A stretch of DNA of 64,000 bases from Eubacterium sp. CAG:180 (GTDB taxonomy: Bacteria > Bacillota > Clostridia > Oscillospirales > Acutalibacteraceae), in the NCBI GenBank assembly GCA_000432435.1, contig HF993133.1, positions 164,546 to 228,545 of the forward strand, read 5' to 3'. Position numbers and translations under genes: made by a program. Shown piece by piece: positions 60,407-64,000 of the stretch (position 1 is its first letter; every line of letters begins with the position of its first letter). The notes under the pieces are model-generated. The model had not been told where the DNA came from. It worked only from the letters and a program-made list of their open reading frames with translations, and did not search any database.

Positions 60407-61543
60407 TTATTTTTCGCTTTTCGGAAGTGTAACGAGCATTACCGTGCCGGCTTCCGAGCAATCTTCGACTCGGACGGAACCGCCGTGAAGCGCGGCAATT
60501 TCCCATACGAGCGCAAGCCCGAGACCCACTCCGCCGTGCTCTCTGCTGCGCGCCTTGTCAACACGGAAAAACGGCTGGAAAATACTCTCTCTGTACTGTT
60601 CGGGGATTCCGTGACCGTTGTCCCTTACGCGTATTTGAACGTCGTTTTCGTTGCAGACTATCGAAATGTTAATTACCGAATCGCGTCGGGTGTAACGGAC
60701 GGCGTTTTCGGTGAGGTTAAATATCATACGGTAAATCAATGTATCGCTGCCGATTATGAGAGCATCGCCGTCGCGTGTAAGAGATACATTCTTTTCATCG
60801 GCAATCGGGGCGAGATCGGCAAAAACTTCATCTGTCATGGGAGCTAACTGTATTTTGTCGCTGCATTTAATGTTGCGAAGCTCGCTCATCTCAAGCAGGG
60901 TATTCGTCATCTGCGACATACGTTCCGTTTGCTCTTGTAAAAGTCTCAAAAATTCCGCCGTTTCGGGTTTTATATCTGTGTGTTCAACGGAGAAAAGCTC
61001 AATTTGTGCCTGCATTAAGGCAAGGGGTGTGCGCAGCTCATGTGCGGCATTCCCCGTGAATTGCCGCTGCGCCGTGAACCCCTCGTTAAGCCGTTCAATC
61101 ATATTGTTAAAAGAATGGCTGAATTGTTTGAATTCGGGCAAGACGTCCTTGCTGATTTTCATATCGGACAGATTATTCGGCTGAACTTTTTCCGTTTGCG
61201 AAGCGAAAGAACGAAGCGGCTTCAGTGCCTGACCGCTGACAAAATACGCAAGCACACCGCCGAACAGAGTTACTGCTGCCGTTATATACCAATTGGTTGT
61301 GTTAAACGACTCTTGAGCACCGTTCACTATGATTGTAAGGTCTCTGTCACCGTCCTCGCTTTCGGGATTAAACGAATCGGGCTCACTGCCCTGCGTATCG
61401 CCGCAAGCGGATATTTTACTGCCTATGGAGTCCATATATCGCTTGCCGGAATAGCCGATAAAACAATTCATCAGCACGCAGGTGATACCTATTAAAAATG
61501 CGGTCATTATTGTAATTCGCCATTGTAAAGATAAATTCTTCAT
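60407..61543 (-). CDS. Sensor histidine kinase
   Basis: A 378-residue membrane kinase. Membrane segments at about 10-30 and 84-104 flank a small extracytoplasmic domain of about 50 residues containing one Cys and many acidic residues. A HAMP-like linker follows (about 105-155). The phosphoacceptor is His168 in NAAHELRTPL; the ATPase domain has the N-box NLTENAVRYT and the G-boxes DNGHGIP and GGVGLGLALV. It overlaps the regulator gene by four bases and forms a pair with it. The signal is unknown; the nearby redox genes are a possible target by position. Confidence 0.93.
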   Translation of the reverse strand: MKNLSLQWRITIMTAFLIGITCVLMNCFIGYSGKRYMDSIGSKISACGDTQGSEPDSFNPESEDGDRDLTIIVNGAQESFNTTNWYITAAVTLFGGVLAYFVSGQALKPLRSFASQTEKVQPNNLSDMKISKDVLPEFKQFSHSFNNMIERLNEGFTAQRQFTGNAAHELRTPLALMQAQIELFSVEHTDIKPETAEFLRLLQEQTERMSQMTNTLLEMSELRNIKCSDKIQLAPMTDEVFADLAPIADEKNVSLTRDGDALIIGSDTLIYRMIFNLTENAVRYTRRDSVINISIVCNENDVQIRVRDNGHGIPEQYRESIFQPFFRVDKARSREHGGVGLGLALVWEIAALHGGSVRVEDCSEAGTVMLVTLPKSEK

Positions 61544-62214
61544 TTTTTATTCTCCATCACGTAGCCTTCCCCTATGCGATTATGTATCGGGTCGTATCCC
61601 AAAGCGGCGCGAAGCTTTTTTCTGAGCGATGAGATGTGAACTCTTATGGAATTGCTGAAGTCGTCTATACTGCTGTCCCAAACGTGTTCAAGAAATTCCT
61701 CCTGACTTATCGGACGCCCCTGGTTGAGTATGAGGTATTCGAGAATTTCGGTTTCTTTTCTTGTGAGCGTCAGGTTATCGCCCGAAACGGACGCCTTTCT
61801 CAATTTAGTATCAAATAGGAGATTGCCGCAGGACAAGACAACATCGTTTTGAGTGAAACAGCGGAGCGTCAGACTGCGGATTCGTGCCGCCAGCTCGTCC
61901 AAATGAAACGGCTTTGTCAGATAGTCGTTTGCTCCTGCGTCAAGTCCGTTAACCTTGTCGGCAACTTCGCACCGAGCCGACAAAATCAGCACTTTTGTGT
62001 CTTTATCATCTTTCCTGAGTGTTTTAAGAACGGTTAAACCGTCTTTTTCGGTGAGATTAAGGTCCAATACAACAAGGTCGAATTTCTCTATCGAGAGCAT
62101 ATCCAAAGCACTTTGCCCGTCGTAACAGCAGTCTACACTGTAAGCGAGACGCCTTAAACTGCGTGCGATGGTGTCGCAAAGAGCCTTTTCGTCTTCTACA
62201 ACTAAAATGTGCAT
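61540..62214 (-). CDS. OmpR-family response regulator
   Basis: A 224-residue regulator with a receiver domain (phosphoacceptor Asp51 in VVLDLNL; LSAR and LTKPF downstream) and an OmpR/PhoB winged-helix domain with ILNQGRPISQEEFLEHVW and VRVHISSLRKKL-type DNA-contact helix. The start is the ATG at 62214, eight bases after AGGAG (62223-62227), not the upstream in-frame ATG. It is the first gene of the two-component operon; the tandem 127-bp repeat lies just upstream. Confidence 0.93.
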   Translation of the reverse strand: MHILVVEDEKALCDTIARSLRRLAYSVDCCYDGQSALDMLSIEKFDLVVLDLNLTEKDGLTVLKTLRKDDKDTKVLILSARCEVADKVNGLDAGANDYLTKPFHLDELAARIRSLTLRCFTQNDVVLSCGNLLFDTKLRKASVSGDNLTLTRKETEILEYLILNQGRPISQEEFLEHVWDSSIDDFSNSIRVHISSLRKKLRAALGYDPIHNRIGEGYVMENKK

Positions 62215-62248
62215 ACGCGATTCTCCTGTCTGTTTTTTCAATTATAAG

Positions 62249-62500
62249 TATTTTATCATAAATTCCCCTGCGACAGCAGGAGCGGCACGAAGTGCGGCGG
62301 CGAAAGCCGCAATTTAGTCATTCAATGTTCTCCGAAACGGTCAAAATCTTTGATTTTGTTTTCGTTTCGTGAGGTTATTTTATCATAAATTCCCTGCGAC
62401 AGCAGGAGCGCACGAAGTGCAGCGGCGAAAGCCGCAATTTAGTCATTCAATGTTCTCCGAAACGGTCAAAATCTTTGATTTTGTTTTCGTTTCGTGAGGT
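62249..62500. repeat. Tandem 127-bp hairpin repeat
   Basis: Two copies (62249-62375 and 62376-62500) are nearly identical; the second lacks two single bases. Each copy has three consecutive hairpins: CCTGC/GCAGG, GCGGC/GCCGC with a GAAA loop, and a long arm in which CGAAACG pairs with CGTTTCG and CAAAATC with GATTTTG. It lies between the regulator gene and the divergent redox locus. Confidence 0.9.
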
Positions 62501-62567
62501 TATTATAACATAAAAGTATAAAATCTCTGTTAAATTTCAATTTTTAACAGAGAATTTATGCCCGCCG

Positions 62568-62576
62568 TGATATAAT
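62568..62576 (+). promoter_or_regulatory. Extended -10 promoter of the redox locus
   Basis: TGATATAAT is a perfect extended -10 element. Its position makes transcription start close to 62583, which favours translation of the next gene from TTG at 62604 rather than ATG at 62586. Confidence 0.55.
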
Positions 62577-62603
62577 GAGGCAAAAATGAAGGGAGCGAAC
62601 GGT

Positions 62604-62750
62604 TTGTTAAGGGCAAAAAAAGCCGTAATTCAATGTGTTATGCTGCTTGCAGGGGCGGCGATGGTGTGCGTCGGTGCTATGAGAGGCGAAGCGGATACCG
62701 TACTTGCAAAAGCGATAAGATTGTGTTTGGAGTGTGTGGGAATTGGATAA
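62604..62750 (+). CDS. CD1871A-type CxxC motif peptide
   Basis: A 48-residue peptide of the CD1871A family, known in Clostridia beside 4Fe-4S membrane proteins. It has one hydrophobic helix (about 11-27), then GEADTVLAKAIRLCLECVGIG, with the family ending CLECxGIG that contains the CxxC. The start is chosen as TTG at 62604, six bases after GGAG; an ATG at 62586 in the same frame would start almost at the transcription start. It overlaps the next gene by eight bases. Confidence 0.8.
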   Translation: MLRAKKAVIQCVMLLAGAAMVCVGAMRGEADTVLAKAIRLCLECVGIG

Positions 62751-63675
62751 GGAAAAGGAAAAGAAAAAGAAAAAGCCGTCGCATTTACTGACCCGATACA
62801 GAGGATTTGTGCAGGCGGCGGCAACGCTCGCAACAAACATACACCTGCCGAATTTTTTAAAGGGCAGCATTTATACGGGCGGCGGCAAGGCGGTTTGCGT
62901 GCCGGGACTTAACTGTTATTCCTGTCCTGCGGCAACCGGAGCGTGTCCGATAGGCTCGTTTCAGGCAGTGGCAGGTTCGTCAAAGTTTCGGTTTTCGTAT
63001 TATATAGCGGGCTTTTTGATATTATTCGGCGTGCTTTTGGGCAGATTTATATGCGGATTTCTCTGCCCGTTCGGATGGTTTCAGGATTTACTGCATAAAA
63101 TCCCGTGCAAAAAGCTGTCAACCGAAAAACTGAAACCATTGACATATTTAAAATATGCGGTGCTGTTGTTTGCGGTCGTATTGCTTCCGGCACTGATTGT
63201 AAACGATGTCGGAATGGGTGACCCGTTTTTTTGCAAGTATATTTGTCCGCAGGGTGTGCTTGAGGGTGCAATTCCTCTCGCGGCAGTCAACGAGGGAATA
63301 CGTTCGGCTTTAGGCTCGCTGTTTACATGGAAGCTGGCGGTTTTAATTGCAATCATATTTTTGAGCATACTGTTTTACCGCCCGTTTTGCAAATGGCTTT
63401 GTCCGCTCGGCGCGTTTTATGCGCTGATGAACAAGGTGTCGCTGTTCGGAATAAAGGTTGATGAGCATAAATGTGTCTCCTGCGGAAAATGCGCAGGCGC
63501 GTGCAAAATGGACGTTGATATTACAAAAACGCCCGACCACGCAGAATGTATACGTTGCGGCAAGTGCATCAGTGTCTGTCCGACGGAGGCGGTAAGCTTT
63601 CGATACGGTTTCAATTTGCCGAAAACACTCTCAAGCGGCAATGAAAAGCCGAAAAATGATAAAAAATCAAAATAG
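62743..63675 (+). CDS. NapH-like 4Fe-4S membrane protein
   Basis: A 310-residue (from TTG at 62743) polytopic membrane protein with about five membrane segments and ferredoxin-type cluster sites. Cys-rich loops include NCYSCPAATGACPIG, GFLCPFGWFQ, YICPQGV and KWLCPLGAFY. Two 4Fe-4S motifs, CVSCGKCAGACKMD and CIRCGKCISVCPTEA, follow near the C-terminus. It probably passes electrons across the membrane or to a thiol partner. It overlaps the CxxC peptide gene, pointing to joint function. Confidence 0.88.
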   Translation: MDKEKEKKKKKPSHLLTRYRGFVQAAATLATNIHLPNFLKGSIYTGGGKAVCVPGLNCYSCPAATGACPIGSFQAVAGSSKFRFSYYIAGFLILFGVLLGRFICGFLCPFGWFQDLLHKIPCKKLSTEKLKPLTYLKYAVLLFAVVLLPALIVNDVGMGDPFFCKYICPQGVLEGAIPLAAVNEGIRSALGSLFTWKLAVLIAIIFLSILFYRPFCKWLCPLGAFYALMNKVSLFGIKVDEHKCVSCGKCAGACKMDVDITKTPDHAECIRCGKCISVCPTEAVSFRYGFNLPKTLSSGNEKPKNDKKSK

Positions 63676-63697
63676 GTAAGAAAACGGAGGAATAACT

Positions 63698-64000
63698 GTG
63701 AAATTTTCAAAAGCAACCAAACTTTCAGCAATTATTATGACATTTGTGCTTGTGCTGGGCCTTGTGGCGTGCTCCGCCGACAAAACGGAGAAGAAAAAAA
63801 GCAATGTCGATATTAAAACTTTAATGGCACAAGAGCCGAATGACGCAGACGAGGCTGCGAAGCTTTACGATAAGCTTTTGCAAGCCGAAAACGATATTCT
63901 CTCGAATAATTCGGCTCTTTGGGAAAAAGTGTTTTTATCGGCAAATAAAAATACGCCGATGATTGAGGACGGCACAAACTACGGAGATTTCCTTTTAAGC
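63698..64000 (+). CDS. Lipoprotein, probable TlpA-type thioredoxin (5' part)
   Basis: The first 101 residues of a lipoprotein, cut by the window end. A basic N-terminus and hydrophobic stretch end in a lipobox (GLVAC, Cys at about residue 25), then a Lys-rich linker and a helical domain with ALWEKVFLSANKNTPMIEDG. That domain resembles the N-terminal part of TlpA-like thiol-disulfide lipoproteins found in gut Clostridia next to CD1871A and 4Fe-4S genes. The thioredoxin CxxC would lie beyond the window. Start is GTG at 63698, seven bases after GGAGG. Confidence 0.75.
   Translation, partial: MKFSKATKLSAIIMTFVLVLGLVACSADKTEKKKSNVDIKTLMAQEPNDADEAAKLYDKLLQAENDILSNNSALWEKVFLSANKNTPMIEDGTNYGDFLLS

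Noticed and set aside
60350..60847. A 165-codon plus-strand frame after pnp
   Set aside because: It is antisense to the histidine kinase gene and starts inside the terminator.
62249..62500. Possible CRISPR array
   Set aside because: Only two long units adjoin each other with no unique spacers, and no cas genes are present.

Overview
The window looks like the replication-origin region of a spore-forming member of the Clostridia, probably an anaerobic gut relative of Oscillospirales/Ruminococcaceae. This is inferred from gene content and sequence style; no marker search was run. The evidence is: a stage V sporulation gene (spoVAD) at the left edge; the Firmicutes origin order dnaA-dnaN-yaaA-recF-remB-gyrB-gyrA on one side and rpmH-rnpA-yidD-yidC-jag-mnmE-mnmG-rsmG-noc-parA-parB on the other; a SCIFF ranthipeptide locus; LL-diaminopimelate aminotransferase; and strong GGAGG ribosome binding sites with sigma-A type promoters. 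I saw no rRNA, tRNA, CRISPR array, prophage or insertion sequence.

Layout. 0-3 kb: the end of spoVAD, a small orphan ORF, and a minus-strand cassette of a secreted sortase substrate, a class D-like sortase and a membrane protein. 3-7.3 kb: gapA, an orphan ATPase-like protein, and a 3D/G5 cell-wall protein behind a consensus promoter and a structured leader, then a long AT-rich gap. 7.3-13.8 kb: an RluA-type pseudouridine synthase, a large acyl-activating/ACP/acyltransferase fusion, Maf, a cluster of palindromic repeats, an ADP-ribose pyrophosphatase and a degenerate M14 peptidase homologue. 13.9-16.6 kb: overlapping murD and murL-like genes, pointing to the epimerase route for D-glutamate in peptidoglycan. 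16.7-24 kb: an EF-G-like GTPase, a YerB-type lipoprotein, more repeats, the SCIFF peptide and its radical SAM maturase, and a PLP decarboxylase-family gene.

24-35.5 kb is a long minus-strand housekeeping block: galU, a RING/DUF2628 membrane protein, purB, dapL, dapF, an ANTAR regulator, glyA, guaB, mrp, tadA and a CPBP protease. 35.7-44.5 kb is the gyrase/replication block, read leftward. An AT-rich intergenic region near 44.6-44.9 kb, together with the dnaA-dnaN gap, is the probable oriC. From 44.9 to 60.2 kb genes read rightward: translation, membrane insertion and tRNA modification genes, then noc, parS sites, parA, an inserted lipoprotein gene and parB, then serS, a TM2 protein, rpsO and pnp. 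60.4-64 kb holds a two-component system, a tandem 127-bp repeat, and a redox locus (CD1871A-type CxxC peptide, NapH-like 4Fe-4S membrane protein, start of a probable TlpA-type lipoprotein).

The points most worth a second look are the MurD-MurL pair, the sortase cassette with a non-LPxTG sorting motif, the riboswitch-like leader ahead of the 3D/G5 gene, the peptidase homologue lacking its zinc and catalytic residues, the terminator-like hairpin between scfA and scfB, the lipoprotein translationally coupled between parA and parB, and the three parS-like sites.
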